Positions 18,825 through 28,724 of a stretch of 64,000 nucleotides of DNA are shown here, in pieces. The stretch's first letter is position 1. Each line of letters starts with the position of its first letter. A program made the translations under genes and the position numbers. Below the pieces are notes generated by a model. The model was not told the origin of the DNA and did not search any database. It saw nothing but the letters and a program-made list of their open reading frames with translations. This stretch comes from Pseudomonas sp. Bc-h (GTDB taxonomy: Bacteria; Pseudomonadota; Gammaproteobacteria; Pseudomonadales; Pseudomonadaceae): the NCBI RefSeq assembly GCF_002080045.1, contig NZ_MUIN01000001.1, forward strand, positions 66,666 through 130,665. The letters run 5' to 3'.

Positions 18825-20375
18825 TCAGAAGCTCGGCAGCAGGTCAGCAGAAACCAGTTCACTCAGACAGTTCGAGGCCAGCAGCTCGGTGGCGGCTTCG
18901 ATGTCTGGAGCGAAGAAGCGGTCTTTTTCGTAGAACGGTACTTTGCCGCGCAGGGTAGTGCGGGCGATCTCCAGCTTTTCGGAGGTTTTCAGGCCATTAC
19001 GCAGATCCAGGCCCTGACACGCAGCCAGCCATTCTACAGCCAGCACGCCGCGAGTGTTCTCGGCCATTTCCCAAAGACGCTTGCCCGCAGCCGGAGCCAT
19101 CGACACGTGGTCTTCCTGGTTGGCCGAGGTTGGCAGGCTGTCGACGCTGTGCGGGTGGGCCAGCGCCTTGTTCTCGCTGGCCAGTGCGGCAGCGGTCACC
19201 TGGGCGATCATGAAGCCGGAGTTCACGCCACCGTTGGCCACCAGGAACGGCGGCAACTGGGACATGTGCTTGTCCATCATCAGCGAGATACGGCGTTCGC
19301 TCAGCGAGCCGATTTCGGCGATGGCCAGTGCGATGTTGTCAGCGGCCATGGCCACAGGCTCGGCGTGGAAGTTCCCGCCCGAGATGACTTCGCCTTCGGC
19401 TGCGAACACCAGCGGGTTATCGGAAACGGCGTTGGATTCGATCGCCAGCACTTCAGCGGCCTGACGCAGCTGAGTCAGGCACGCACCCATGACTTGCGGC
19501 TGACAGCGCAGGGAGTAGGGGTCTTGAACCTTGTCGCAGTCGCGATGGGACTCAGAAACCTGGCTGCCGTCGCCCAACAGATCGCGATAGGCGGCAGCAG
19601 AGTCGATCTGCCCACGCTGGCCACGAGCGGCGTGAATGCGTGGGTCGAACGGGGCGCGCGAGCCAAGCACGGCTTCGACAGTCAGCGCGCCGCAGCTCAG
19701 GGCACCAGCGAACAGGTCTTCGGCCTCGAACAGGCCACGCAGCGCGTAAGCGGTCGATACCTGAGTGCCGTTGAGCAGCGCCAGACCTTCCTTGGCCGCA
19801 AGCGTCAGCGGGGTGAGGCCGGCGATTGCCAACGCTTCCACGGCGTTCAGCCACTGGCCTTTGTAACGCGCCTTGCCTTCGCCCAGCAGCACCAGCGACA
19901 TGTGCGCCAAAGGCGCCAGGTCACCGGAAGCACCGACCGAACCTTTGAGCGGAATGTGCGGGTACACCTGAGCATTGATCAGAGCGATCAGCGCGTCGAT
20001 GACCTGACGGCGAATACCGGAGAAACCACGGCTCAGGCTGTTGACCTTGAGCACCATGATCAAGCGCACCAGCTCATCTGTGATCGGCTGACCGACGCCG
20101 GCAGCGTGGGACAGCACCAACGAGCGCTGGAGGTTTTCCAGGTCGGCGCTGGCGATGCGCGTGGAAGCCAGCAGGCCGAAGCCGGTATTGATGCCGTAGG
20201 CCGTACGGTTCTCGGCAAGGATCTGCTCGACGCAGGCCACGCTGTTGTCGATCTGCTGATTGGCGCTGGCGTCCAGGGTCAGGCTCACGGGTTGCCGATA
20301 GATCGCGCGCAGTTGCGCCAGGGTCAACTGGCCGGGGATCAGGTTCAGCGGGGTCGCCTTTTGGGTGTCGGTCAC
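18825..20375 (-). CDS. hutH2: Histidine ammonia-lyase (active-type copy)
   Basis: 516 residues. It carries the canonical histidase motif [14 protein letters not shown], in which Ala149-Ser150-Gly151 cyclise to the MIO electrophile. The substrate Tyr is in [12 protein letters not shown], with [11 protein letters not shown] and SDNPLVF after. It removes ammonia from histidine to give urocanate, which is both the next substrate and the inducer. Its ATG overlaps the stop of the upstream homologue by 4 bases. I use the name hutH2 because it matches the position of the functional copy described in P. fluorescens SBW25. Confidence 0.93.
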   Translation of the reverse strand: MTDTQKATPLNLIPGQLTLAQLRAIYRQPVSLTLDASANQQIDNSVACVEQILAENRTAYGINTGFGLLASTRIASADLENLQRSLVLSHAAGVGQPITDELVRLIMVLKVNSLSRGFSGIRRQVIDALIALINAQVYPHIPLKGSVGASGDLAPLAHMSLVLLGEGKARYKGQWLNAVEALAIAGLTPLTLAAKEGLALLNGTQVSTAYALRGLFEAEDLFAGALSCGALTVEAVLGSRAPFDPRIHAARGQRGQIDSAAAYRDLLGDGSQVSESHRDCDKVQDPYSLRCQPQVMGACLTQLRQAAEVLAIESNAVSDNPLVFAAEGEVISGGNFHAEPVAMAADNIALAIAEIGSLSERRISLMMDKHMSQLPPFLVANGGVNSGFMIAQVTAAALASENKALAHPHSVDSLPTSANQEDHVSMAPAAGKRLWEMAENTRGVLAVEWLAACQGLDLRNGLKTSEKLEIARTTLRGKVPFYEKDRFFAPDIEAATELLASNCLSELVSADLLPSF

Positions 20376-22021
20376 GATGCTGCTACTCCTTCGTTGATGT
20401 CGGTCGCGTGCCTTGAACTGGCTCCTGCCTGCCCCGCGCTTGTGGCGCTCGAACTGCGACTGTTGCTGATGCTGTTGTGGTTGGGCGCTGCCGCATGATC
20501 GCGGCAGACCTGGAATACGGTTTCCAATGACTCTTCGTTCTTGAGCAGCGTCACGCTGCTGGCGATGTCCGGGGCCAGCCAGCGGTCTTCGTCATAGGCC
20601 GGAACACGCTCGCGTAACAGGCGCCACGCCGCCTCGGTGCCGACGCCGAAGCGCGGGCCCTTGAAGAATTCGAACGCTTGCGCAGCCAGCAGGTACTCGA
20701 TGGCGAGGATCTGCGTGACATTCTCCAGCACCTTGTGCAGCTTCAGTGCGGCGCTGGTGCCCATGCTCAGATGATCTTCCTGCAGGCCCGAGGTGACGTA
20801 GTTGTCGATGACCGCCGGTTGCGCCATCTGGCGGTTTTCCGCGCACAGCGAGGCGGCAACGTACTGCACGATCATCATCCCGGAGTTGACCCCCGGCTGG
20901 CTGACCAGAAACGCCGGCAGCCCGCTGACGGTGGGGTTGATCAGACGATCCAGACGTCGCTCTGCAATCGAACCCAGTTCAGCCATGGCGATTGCCAACA
21001 GGTCGGCGGCCATCGCCACCGACTGACCATGGGGGTTGGCCTGTGACACAACGCGGTAAGCCTCGGGCGTGCCCAGCAGCAGCGGGTTGTCGGTGGCGGA
21101 ATTGAGCTCGGTTTCGATCTGCCGCGTGGCGTGGGTGAGCTGGTCGCGAGTCGCCCCGTGGACCTGCGGGATCGAACGGATACTCAGGGCGTCCTGAGTA
21201 CGAATGCCCTTGCTGTTGGCCAGCACTTCACTGCCCGCCAGCAAACCGCGCAGGTTCTTGCCCACTTGCTGCATGCCAGGATGCGGCTTGAGCGCAATGA
21301 TGGTTTCGTCGAACGCGTCCAGTTGGCCGCGCAGCGCTTCGAAGGTCATGGCACCGATCACGTCGGCCCACTGCATCAGGCGGTTGACGTCGGCGATGGC
21401 CAGGCAACTGAGGCCGGTCATGCATGGCGTACCGTTGACCAGACACAAACCGTCTTTGGCGCCCAGCTCAACGGGCGACAGTCCTTCTTCGTTCAGGGCG
21501 TGCAGGGCGGAAATCACCTGGCCGCGATAGCTCACCTGCCCGACGCCCAGCAACGCCACGCCGATGTGCGCCATGTGGGTCAGATACCCCACCGAACCCT
21601 GGGAGGGCACCTGGGGCGTGATGCGATGGTTGAGCAAGGCCAGCAACGCCTCGACCACCTGCCGATGAATCCCGGATTTGCCCTGGCTGTAGTTGATGAT
21701 CGCGGCGCAGATGATCGCACGGGTCTGCTCGTCGGGCAGCGCAGGACCGACACCGCAGGCATGGCTGAGCAGGGTATTGCGCGACAGGCGACTCAGCTGC
21801 TCGCGCTCCAGCGAAACATTGCACAGCGCACCCAGCCCGGTGTTCACGCCATAGGCGCGCTCACCGCTGGCGACGATGCTCTGCACGATGGCCTGCGCAT
21901 TGTCGATGCGCGCCCAGGCATTTGCCGACAGGACAAGCGTGGCGCCGTGACGAGCCACGGCGGTCACGTCCTGCCAGGTGAGCTGGGCATCGCCGATGAT
22001 GATCTGTTCTGCTCGCGACAT
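20372..22021 (-). CDS. hutH1: Ammonia-lyase homologue lacking the MIO triad (HutH1-like)
   Basis: 549 residues, clearly of the HAL/PAL fold throughout: [45 protein letters not shown]. At the MIO site it reads [11 protein letters not shown] (residues 142-152), where the neighbour has [14 protein letters not shown]. The Ala-Ser-Gly triad is absent and three residues are missing. The gene is intact and translationally coupled to hutH2 at its 3' end and 14 bp from hutV at its 5' end. The last about 40 residues are a Ser/Ala-rich tail of low complexity. It is probably not a standard histidase; a regulatory, partner or altered-chemistry role is possible. Confidence 0.85.
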   Translation of the reverse strand: MSRAEQIIIGDAQLTWQDVTAVARHGATLVLSANAWARIDNAQAIVQSIVASGERAYGVNTGLGALCNVSLEREQLSRLSRNTLLSHACGVGPALPDEQTRAIICAAIINYSQGKSGIHRQVVEALLALLNHRITPQVPSQGSVGYLTHMAHIGVALLGVGQVSYRGQVISALHALNEEGLSPVELGAKDGLCLVNGTPCMTGLSCLAIADVNRLMQWADVIGAMTFEALRGQLDAFDETIIALKPHPGMQQVGKNLRGLLAGSEVLANSKGIRTQDALSIRSIPQVHGATRDQLTHATRQIETELNSATDNPLLLGTPEAYRVVSQANPHGQSVAMAADLLAIAMAELGSIAERRLDRLINPTVSGLPAFLVSQPGVNSGMMIVQYVAASLCAENRQMAQPAVIDNYVTSGLQEDHLSMGTSAALKLHKVLENVTQILAIEYLLAAQAFEFFKGPRFGVGTEAAWRLLRERVPAYDEDRWLAPDIASSVTLLKNEESLETVFQVCRDHAAAPNHNSISNSRSSSATSAGQAGASSRHATDINEGVAAS

Positions 22022-22035
22022 TTCTACAGCCGTCC

Positions 22036-22866
22036 TTAAAGGGTCGCCACGCGCCGCTGGACGAAACGATCAACGTATTCGTCGGCTGGCGAGTAGAGGA
22101 TTTCTTTCGGTGTTCCGACCTGAATCAACCGGCCGTCCTTGAGGATGGCGATGCGGTTGCCGATGCGCACGGCTTCGTCTAGGTCGTGGGTGATGAAGAC
22201 GATGGTCTTCTTCAGGGTCGATTGCAGCTCCAGCAACTGGTCCTGCATTTCGGCACGGATCAGCGGATCGAGGGCGCTGAAAGCTTCGTCCATGAGGATG
22301 ATGTCAGTGTCGGCCGCCAGTGCGCGAGCCAGGCCCACACGTTGACGCATGCCGCCGGAGAGCTGGTGAGGGTATTTTTTCTCGTAGCCTTTCAGGCCCA
22401 CCGTGGTGATCCAGTGCTGCGCACGCTCGGCGCATTGCGCCTTGCTCTCTCCACGAACGGTCAGGCCGTAAGCGACGTTTTCCATCACGGTCTTGTGCGG
22501 CAGCAGACCGAAGCTCTGGAACACCATACTGATCTTGTGCCGTCGGAAGTTGCGCAGCGCTTCCATGTCGTAAGTCAGGATGTTCTCGCCATCGACCAGG
22601 ATTTCGCCACTGGTAGGATCGATCAGACGGTTGAAGTGCCGCACCAGCGTTGATTTGCCGGAGCCCGACAGGCCCATGATCACGAAGATCTCGCCGCTGC
22701 CGATGGACAGCGACAGGTCGTTCACGCCGACCACGCAACCCGTCTGCGCCAGCACCTGATCCTTGCTCTGGTTCTGCTGAACCATGGCCAGGGCTTCTTT
22801 CGCGCGGCCGCCGAAGATCTTGTACACGTTCTTGACGACGATTTTGTTCGGTTCAACGCTCATCAT
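22036..22866 (-). CDS. hutV: Histidine ABC transporter ATP-binding protein
   Basis: 276 residues. Walker A is [13 protein letters not shown], the signature is [16 protein letters not shown], Walker B is [13 protein letters not shown], and the switch is FITHD. It matches the ProV/HutV branch of quaternary amine and amino-acid importers (N-terminal [10 protein letters not shown]) but lacks the CBS domains of ProV. The start is set at the ATG overlapping the hutW stop (ATGA). With HutW and HutX it makes a histidine importer. Confidence 0.9.
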   Translation of the reverse strand: MMSVEPNKIVVKNVYKIFGGRAKEALAMVQQNQSKDQVLAQTGCVVGVNDLSLSIGSGEIFVIMGLSGSGKSTLVRHFNRLIDPTSGEILVDGENILTYDMEALRNFRRHKISMVFQSFGLLPHKTVMENVAYGLTVRGESKAQCAERAQHWITTVGLKGYEKKYPHQLSGGMRQRVGLARALAADTDIILMDEAFSALDPLIRAEMQDQLLELQSTLKKTIVFITHDLDEAVRIGNRIAILKDGRLIQVGTPKEILYSPADEYVDRFVQRRVATL

Positions 22867-23714
22867 TTGCTCGCCTCATGCCGTGGCCGGCCATAGGCCT
22901 GCGTGATGCGGTCGATCACGACCGCCAGGATGACGATGGCCAGACCCGCTTCCAGGCCGCGACCGACGTTGAGGGTCTGAATCCCTACCAATACGTCTTC
23001 GCCCAGGCCGCGGGCGCCGATCATCGAGGCGATCACCACCATCGACAGGGCCATCATGGTCGTCTGGTTGATCCCGGCCATGATGCTCGGCAGGGCAAGC
23101 GGCAGTTGCACGCCGAACAGCTGCTGCCAGCGGTTGGCGCCGAACGCGTTGATCGCCTCCATGACCTCGCCGTCGACCTGACGAATGCCCAGATCGGTCA
23201 GACGGATCAGCGGAGGCGCGGCATAGATCACGGTCGCGAAGATCGCCGGAACCTTACCCAGGCCGAACAGCATCAGCACCGGAATCAGGTAAACGAAGCT
23301 GGGCATGGTCTGCATGATGTCGAGCAGCGGCATCAGCACCGAACGCAGGCGATTGCTGCGTGCCGAGAGAATGCCCAGCGGCACGCCGATCAGCACCGAG
23401 ATGAAGGTCGCGACCAGCATCAGCGCCAGGGTCTGCATCAGCTTGTCCCACAGGCCCACGGCACCGACCAGAAACAGCAGCCCGACGATCACGGCCGTGG
23501 TCGTGACTTTACGGGTGGCGTGCCAGGCGATGAGGCCGACGATGGCCAGCAGCACCCACCATGGCGCGACGCGCAGCAGACCTTCGAGTTTGACGATGGC
23601 CCACAGCAACGTGTCGGAGATGTGCCGGAACACGTCGCCGTAGTTGGTGACCAGTTTGTCGACCCAGTCGTTGACCCAGTCGGCGATGGAGAACGTGAAG
23701 CTTTCGGGGAACAT
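22863..23714 (-). CDS. hutW: Histidine ABC transporter permease
   Basis: 283 residues with about six to seven membrane helices and the binding-protein-dependent permease loop ([35 protein letters not shown]-like motif). It is of ProW/OpuAB type ([16 protein letters not shown] start). It overlaps hutV by 4 bases. A 133-bp gap with a REP element separates it from hutX upstream. Confidence 0.9.
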   Translation of the reverse strand: MFPESFTFSIADWVNDWVDKLVTNYGDVFRHISDTLLWAIVKLEGLLRVAPWWVLLAIVGLIAWHATRKVTTTAVIVGLLFLVGAVGLWDKLMQTLALMLVATFISVLIGVPLGILSARSNRLRSVLMPLLDIMQTMPSFVYLIPVLMLFGLGKVPAIFATVIYAAPPLIRLTDLGIRQVDGEVMEAINAFGANRWQQLFGVQLPLALPSIMAGINQTTMMALSMVVIASMIGARGLGEDVLVGIQTLNVGRGLEAGLAIVILAVVIDRITQAYGRPRHEASK

Positions 23715-23751
23715 AGGCGTGTCTCGATCAAGTAAGTTGGAGCCGATCTCT

Positions 23752-23817
23752 TGTGGCAGTCCGGCTCGCCGGCGGTGACATTCTCGGTATCGCTACCGCC
23801 GGCATGCCGGACTGCAA
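23752..23817. repeat. REP-like inverted repeat (class A) inside the hut operon
   Basis: GTGGCAGTCCGGCTCGCCGG pairs with CCGGCATGCCGGACTGC. It lies in the gap between hutX and hutW, in the same transcript. Confidence 0.87.
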
Positions 23818-23847
23818 AAGGGATCTGTGTGCGATTGCCCGCAAGCC

Positions 23848-24813
23848 TTACAACGAAGCATCCACCTTCCTGGCGGCGTCTTCGCTGACCCACTGATGCC
23901 AGACTTCAGGATGTTCCTTGAGGAAGATCTTCGCCAGCTTCGGCGACTCGATGCGGTCCTTGGTCATGCGGGCAAGGTTCTGGTTCAGCAGGTCGATGGG
24001 GATATTGACCTTTTCCATCACGGCCACCAGCTCAGGCGCCTGTTCGTGAAATGCCTTGGACAGGCCGACCTTGATATCGATGGTCTTGTTCACGCCCGCT
24101 TTTTCTTCCAGACGCACCATGTCCACCTGGCCCATCAAAGGCGTTGGCGACCAGTAGTAGGCCAGGATCGGCTCGCCACGCTTGTAGCTGGAGAGGATCG
24201 CGGCATCCAGCGCAGGGCCGGTGCCTGGACGGAAGTTGGTGTACTTGCTTTCCAGGCCGTAGCTTTTGAGCATTTCGCTGTTTTCCAGCTCGCAGGTCCA
24301 GCCAGCCGGGCAGTTATAGAAGCGGCCTTTTTCCGGCTCTTCGGCGTCCTTGAACAGCGCAGAATATTTGCCCAGGTCTGCGATTGATTTCAGGTCCGGC
24401 GCCTTGGCTTCCAGCTTGCGCTTGGCGTCGCCTTCGATCACGTAACGAGGCACGTACCAGCCCTCCACTGCGCCTTTGACCGGTGCGCCGACGCCCACGA
24501 CTTTGCCAGCTGCTTCAGCCTTGTTCCACACCTCGCTGCGGCCTACCCACTCCTCGGCGAAGACTTGAATATCGTTGGTGCCCAGGGCGTTTTCCATGGT
24601 GATGGAGTTGCCCGGCAGACTATCGGTTTCGCAGCCATAACCCTTGTTCAGGACCACTTGCAGCACGTCGGTCAGAAGCATTGCGCTTTCCCAGTTCAAG
24701 CCGGCGAATTTCACCGGTTTGCCGGACTCACACCATCCCGCTGCCTGGCTGGCACCACTGGCGAGTACGCCGACTGTCAGCAACGTGGATAGCAGGGTCT
24801 TTTTCGTTTTCAT
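23848..24813 (-). CDS. hutX: Histidine ABC transporter periplasmic binding protein
   Basis: 321 residues. A signal peptide (KTKKTLLSTLLTVGVLASGA then SQA) has cleavage likely before AGWCESGKP. The mature part is of the ProX/OpuAC family, with aromatic residues for cation binding (NWESAMLLTD, AEEWVGRSEVW, YYWSPTPL). It binds histidine-type ligands in the periplasm and feeds HutWV. The ATG at MKTKKTLL is chosen because it starts the signal peptide. Confidence 0.9.
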   Translation of the reverse strand: MKTKKTLLSTLLTVGVLASGASQAAGWCESGKPVKFAGLNWESAMLLTDVLQVVLNKGYGCETDSLPGNSITMENALGTNDIQVFAEEWVGRSEVWNKAEAAGKVVGVGAPVKGAVEGWYVPRYVIEGDAKRKLEAKAPDLKSIADLGKYSALFKDAEEPEKGRFYNCPAGWTCELENSEMLKSYGLESKYTNFRPGTGPALDAAILSSYKRGEPILAYYWSPTPLMGQVDMVRLEEKAGVNKTIDIKVGLSKAFHEQAPELVAVMEKVNIPIDLLNQNLARMTKDRIESPKLAKIFLKEHPEVWHQWVSEDAARKVDASL

Positions 24814-24947
24814 TGTGTGACGCTCCTGGTCTTGAGTTGGATGAGGCAGGGCAGTAACGAAAGCGGTTGGCATCCAGCCTATGGGAAGGGCACTTGTTGC
24901 GCCCCGTCCCGCTTCACTCCAGCTTTAACAGACGTGCATGACGCGGC

Positions 24948-26417
24948 TCAGTTCACCGCCGCTCTCGCCGGTACAGGGTTATGGCTCGTCGTTGGAACGT
25001 CCCGCTCTGTCGGCAGGATCAAACGGTCGGCAATCTTGCCGGGCCACTTCTTCGCGGCGATGTAATACAGCGCGGCAGGCACGACCAGGCCGATGATCCA
25101 CGAGATGTCGGTATCGTCCAGGCTGGCCACCAGAGGCCCAGTGTAGAAGTGGGTGGAGATGAACGGCATTTGAATCAGCACGCCGATCACGTAAATGCCG
25201 ATGCCGATCCAGTTCCAGCGGCCATAGCGACCGTCAGGATTGGACAGTGCAGGAATGTCGTAGCGTTCTTTGGTGATGCAGTAGAAATCCACCAGGTTGA
25301 TCGCGCTCCATGGCGTGAAGAACGCCAGCAGGAACAGGATGAACGCCGAGAAGTCCTTGAGGAACGAATCCTTGCCCAGCAGCGCCAATGCAGTGGAGAG
25401 GCCGACCATGGCGAAGATGTAGGTCAGGCGCAGGCCTCTGGAAATATGGCGGTTGCCCCGGAAGCCGCTGACAATCGTGGCAATCGACATGAAGCTGCCG
25501 TAGGCGTTGAGCGTGGTCACGGTGACCTTGCCGAAGGCGATGCTGAAATACAGCGCCGCCGCGACGGCTCCCGTGCCGCCCAGACCGACGATGAACGAGA
25601 CCTCGTGATGCGCGAAGTTCTTGCCTGCCAGTGCGGCGGCGAATACACCGAACACCATCGACACTTGTGCGCCGATCACGGCGCCCAGACCGACGGCCCA
25701 GAAGGTTTTGCCTGCCGACGTGCGGCGCGGCAGATACCGCGAGTAGTCCGCGACGTAGGGACCGAACGCGATCTGCCAGGACGCCGACAGGGAAATCGCC
25801 AGCAGGAAGCTGCTCAGCGAGAAATGCTTGTTGCCCAGCAGCGCGCCGACATCGTTACCCGCCAAAAGCGCACCGAACAGGTAGATAAAGGCGATCACGC
25901 CGATGATGCTGGCGACCCGGCCGATCATGTGGATGACCCGGTAGCCGAAGATGGTCAGGACCACGATGGCAGCGGCAAAAATCACGATGCCTTGCCAGTC
26001 CGGAACCTGAATCAGTTGAGCGACGGCCTGCCCGGCCAGCAACGAGCCGCTGGCGGAAAAACCGATGTACATCAGGCACACCAGCACCAGCGGGATGACA
26101 GCCCCGAAAACGCCGAACTGCACCCGACTGGAAATCATCTGCGGCAGACCCAGTTTCGGACCTTGCGCCGCGTGCAGCGCCATGACGCCACCGCCCAGCA
26201 ACTGGCCGACGAACAGCCCGATCAGCGACCAGAACACATCCCCGCCCAGCACCACGGCCAGAGCCCCGGTGACGATTGCAGTGATCTGCAGGTTGGCACC
26301 CAGCCACAGGGTGAATTGACTGAACAGACGGCCATGTCTTTCCCCGTCAGGGATGTAGTCGATCGAACGCCTTTCGATCACGGACGAACTTGCAGCACGA
26401 TCATCTTGAACAGCCAT
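24948..26417 (-). CDS. NCS1-family permease, probable urocanate transporter
   Basis: 489 residues with about 12 membrane helices. Its pattern is that of the cytosine/purine/allantoin NCS1 family: FSQFTLWLGANLQITAIVTG at the start, FGPYVADYSRYLP midway, and FFTPWSAINLVDFY later. It sits directly after hutU, the position of the urocanate transporter HutTu in P. fluorescens SBW25 as I recall it, so urocanate is the likely substrate. The start at MAVQDD is preferred because an AGGGG lies 10 bases upstream; an alternative ATG three codons earlier is only two bases from it. Confidence 0.82.
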   Translation of the reverse strand: MAVQDDRAASSSVIERRSIDYIPDGERHGRLFSQFTLWLGANLQITAIVTGALAVVLGGDVFWSLIGLFVGQLLGGGVMALHAAQGPKLGLPQMISSRVQFGVFGAVIPLVLVCLMYIGFSASGSLLAGQAVAQLIQVPDWQGIVIFAAAIVVLTIFGYRVIHMIGRVASIIGVIAFIYLFGALLAGNDVGALLGNKHFSLSSFLLAISLSASWQIAFGPYVADYSRYLPRRTSAGKTFWAVGLGAVIGAQVSMVFGVFAAALAGKNFAHHEVSFIVGLGGTGAVAAALYFSIAFGKVTVTTLNAYGSFMSIATIVSGFRGNRHISRGLRLTYIFAMVGLSTALALLGKDSFLKDFSAFILFLLAFFTPWSAINLVDFYCITKERYDIPALSNPDGRYGRWNWIGIGIYVIGVLIQMPFISTHFYTGPLVASLDDTDISWIIGLVVPAALYYIAAKKWPGKIADRLILPTERDVPTTSHNPVPARAAVN

Positions 26418-26519
26418 CTCAAACATTCCCCTGAAGCGAGTGTTGGTACGCGTACTGCGTGACTGACGAATCTCTATCGCAGGCCCGGGCAGACAATTCA
26501 TCCGAGCCTGGACTCTCTA

Positions 26520-28217
26520 TCAGTTACCGATCATCGGCAGGTTCAGACCCTGCTCTTTGGCGCAGTCGATCGCGATCTGGTAACCGGCGTCGGCGTGACG
26601 CATGACGCCAGTCGCAGGATCGTTATGCAGAACGCGCGCGATGCGCTCGGCGGCTTCGTCCGAACCGTCACAGACGATGACCATGCCCGAGTGCTGAGAA
26701 AAGCCCATGCCGACGCCGCCACCGTGGTGCAGCGAGACCCAGGTCGCGCCGCTGGCGGTGTTGAGCAGGGCGTTGAGCAGTGGCCAGTCGGACACAGCGT
26801 CGGAGCCGTCCTGCATCGATTCGGTTTCGCGGTTCGGGCTTGCGACCGAGCCGGAGTCCAGGTGGTCACGACCGATCACGACCGGTGCCGACAGCTCACC
26901 GCGACGGACCATTTCGTTGAACGCCAGACCCAGCTTGGCGCGCTGACCCAGACCGACCCAGCAGATACGTGCCGGCAGGCCCTGGAAATTGATGCGCTCG
27001 CGCGCCATGTCCAGCCAGTTGTGCAGGTGCGCGTCGTCCGGGATCAGCTCCTTGACCTTGGCGTCTGTCTTGTAGATGTCTTCCGGGTTGCCCGACAGCG
27101 CAGCCCAGCGGAACGGGCCGATGCCACGGCAGAACAGCGGACGGATGTAGGCCGGTACGAAGCCTGGGAAATCGAACGCGTTGCTCACGCCTTCTTCCTT
27201 GGCCATCTGACGGATGTTGTTGCCGTAGTCGAAGGTAGGAATGCCTTGTTTCTGGAACGCCAGCATCGCTTCGACGTGCTCGGCCATCGACTGCTTGGCG
27301 GCCTTTACCACGGCGGCGGGCTCGGTGAGAGCGCGGTCACGGTACTGCTCCCAGGTCCAGCCTTTTGGCAGGTAACCATTGAGCGGGTCGTGGGCGCTGG
27401 TCTGGTCAGTGACCATGTCAGGGCGCACGCCGCGCTTGACCAGTTCCGGGAGGATTTCAGCGGCGTTGCCCAGCAGTGCAATGGAGATCGCTCTGCCTTC
27501 GGCGGTGTACTTGGCGATGCGCGCCAGAGCATCGTCCAGATCGGTGGCTTGTTCGTCGACGTAACGGCTTTTCAGGCGGAAATCGATACGGCTCTGCTGG
27601 CATTCGATGTTCAGCGAGCAAGCGCCGGCCAAGGTCGCAGCCAGAGGTTGCGCGCCGCCCATGCCGCCCAGGCCTGCAGTCAGAACCCAACGGCCTGTGA
27701 GGTTGCCGTCGTAGTGTTGGCGACCGGCCTCGACGAAGGTTTCGTAGGTACCTTGAACGATGCCCTGACTGCCGATGTAGATCCAGCTGCCAGCGGTCAT
27801 CTGGCCATACATCGCCAGGCCCTTGGCATCGAGTTCGTTGAAGTGTTCCCAACTGGCCCAGTGTGGCACCAGGTTGGAGTTGGCGATCAGCACACGCGGG
27901 GCATTGCTGTGGGTCTTGAATACGCCGACCGGCTTGCCGGATTGCACCAGCAGGGTCTCGTCGTCATTCAGGTTGGTCAGGCTTTCGACGATCTTGTCGT
28001 AGCATTCCCAGTTGCGTGCCGCGCGACCGATACCGCCGTAGACCACCAGCTCGTTCGGGTTCTCGGCGACTTCCGGGTCGAGGTTGTTCATCAACATCCG
28101 CAGCGGCGCTTCGGTCAGCCAGCTCTTGGCGGTCAGTTGAGTGCCACGGGCCGCGCGGATTTCCACGTCGCGGCGTTTGGTCCATTGCTGGGCTGGGGTT
28201 TTGTTGTCAGTAGTCAC
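26520..28217 (-). CDS. hutU: Urocanate hydratase
   Basis: 565 residues from a GTG start ([20 protein letters not shown]). It is highly conserved: [54 protein letters not shown] (NAD binding) and [23 protein letters not shown] segments. It hydrates urocanate to imidazolone propionate using NAD+ as electrophile. The GTG is chosen for its GAGG site 8 bases upstream and for family length; an in-frame ATG lies 7 codons earlier. It is the first gene of the ten-gene hut operon. Confidence 0.95.
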   Translation of the reverse strand: MTTDNKTPAQQWTKRRDVEIRAARGTQLTAKSWLTEAPLRMLMNNLDPEVAENPNELVVYGGIGRAARNWECYDKIVESLTNLNDDETLLVQSGKPVGVFKTHSNAPRVLIANSNLVPHWASWEHFNELDAKGLAMYGQMTAGSWIYIGSQGIVQGTYETFVEAGRQHYDGNLTGRWVLTAGLGGMGGAQPLAATLAGACSLNIECQQSRIDFRLKSRYVDEQATDLDDALARIAKYTAEGRAISIALLGNAAEILPELVKRGVRPDMVTDQTSAHDPLNGYLPKGWTWEQYRDRALTEPAAVVKAAKQSMAEHVEAMLAFQKQGIPTFDYGNNIRQMAKEEGVSNAFDFPGFVPAYIRPLFCRGIGPFRWAALSGNPEDIYKTDAKVKELIPDDAHLHNWLDMARERINFQGLPARICWVGLGQRAKLGLAFNEMVRRGELSAPVVIGRDHLDSGSVASPNRETESMQDGSDAVSDWPLLNALLNTASGATWVSLHHGGGVGMGFSQHSGMVIVCDGSDEAAERIARVLHNDPATGVMRHADAGYQIAIDCAKEQGLNLPMIGN

Positions 28218-28362
28218 GTAACAATCCTCGATGATCAATCCGGCCCAGGCACTGGGCTAACGTGCCTGTGTCGAACAGGCGGAATATGGGTTTAGCAGGT
28301 CAGACGCCGCTGGCTGTGAATCCAGGCGGGGCACTGATGGTACGCTTGCATACTCATATTTA

Positions 28363-28376
28363 CTTGTACATACAAG
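28363..28376. promoter_or_regulatory. HutC operator of the hutU operon
   Basis: CTTGTACATACAAG, a nearly perfect dyad matching the CTTGTATATACAAG type of HutC site. It lies immediately downstream of the sigma54 -12 element, so it covers the expected transcription start. Confidence 0.85.
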
Positions 28377-28380
28377 CATA

Positions 28381-28397
28381 TGCAACCAAGGGGCCAA
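28381..28397 (-). promoter_or_regulatory. Sigma54-type -24/-12 promoter of the hutU operon
   Basis: On the minus strand: TTGGCCC-N5-TTGCA, with GG and GC separated by exactly 10 bases, against the consensus TGGCAC-N5-TTGCA. One consensus position differs. The expected start is near 28370, giving a leader of about 150 bases before the hutU GTG. Confidence 0.8.
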
Positions 28398-28506
28398 CTC
28401 ATCCAGTGGGCTGTTTGAAAAGCTGCCAAGCCGCGCCGAATAAGGTCTGAGCTACATTGACCGATGTATGAGGTGGTAAGGAGGAGCATTGCAGGAAACG
28501 GGACAT

Positions 28507-28552
28507 TGTTACTTTTGGGTGCGTGCGCCCCGTGACAGGGCAATCGGTAACA
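28507..28552. promoter_or_regulatory. Possible enhancer-binding sites for a sigma54 activator
   Basis: TGTTAC (28507-28512) and GTAACA (28547-28552) form a widely spaced dyad. Between them is the small dyad GGGTGCGTGCGCCC. They lie about 110-170 bp upstream of the -24/-12 promoter, a normal distance for CbrB or NtrC. TGTTAC/GTAACA resembles the half-sites reported for CbrB, though the spacing here is long. Confidence 0.4.
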
Positions 28553-28609
28553 GAAAGTTGAATTGTTTGACGGCTGAGTTCGGCATCTACTGCGCAACTA
28601 CCGTTGCGC

Positions 28610-28674
28610 CTGTGGCAGTCCGGCTGGCCGGTGGCAGCGATTCTTCGAGCGCCATCGTCGGCCAGCAGGGCTGC
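28610..28674. repeat. Degenerate REP-like element (class A)
   Basis: TGTGGCAGTCCGGCTGGCCGG is recognisable on the left. The right arm (GTCGGCCAGCAGGGCTGC) is much diverged. Confidence 0.55.
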
Positions 28675-28724
28675 TTCAGTGGCGGTCGATAAAAATTTTC
28701 CCGATGGTGTAACCAGGGCGAGCG

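Larger units (their letters stand above)
28218..28724. other. Intergenic control region between hutU and the ECF sigma gene
   Basis: No gene seen. In hutU orientation it holds, from far to near: a diverged REP-like element (28610-28674), candidate activator sites (28507-28552), a sigma54-type promoter (28381-28397), a HutC operator (28363-28376), and an untranslated leader of about 150 bases. The right end is also the upstream region of the divergent ECF gene. Confidence 0.75.

Noticed and set aside
24981..26462. 493-codon frame opposite the NCS1 permease
   Set aside because: Composition is that of an antisense shadow (many Gln, Arg, Asp, His) and it has no ribosome site or family motif.
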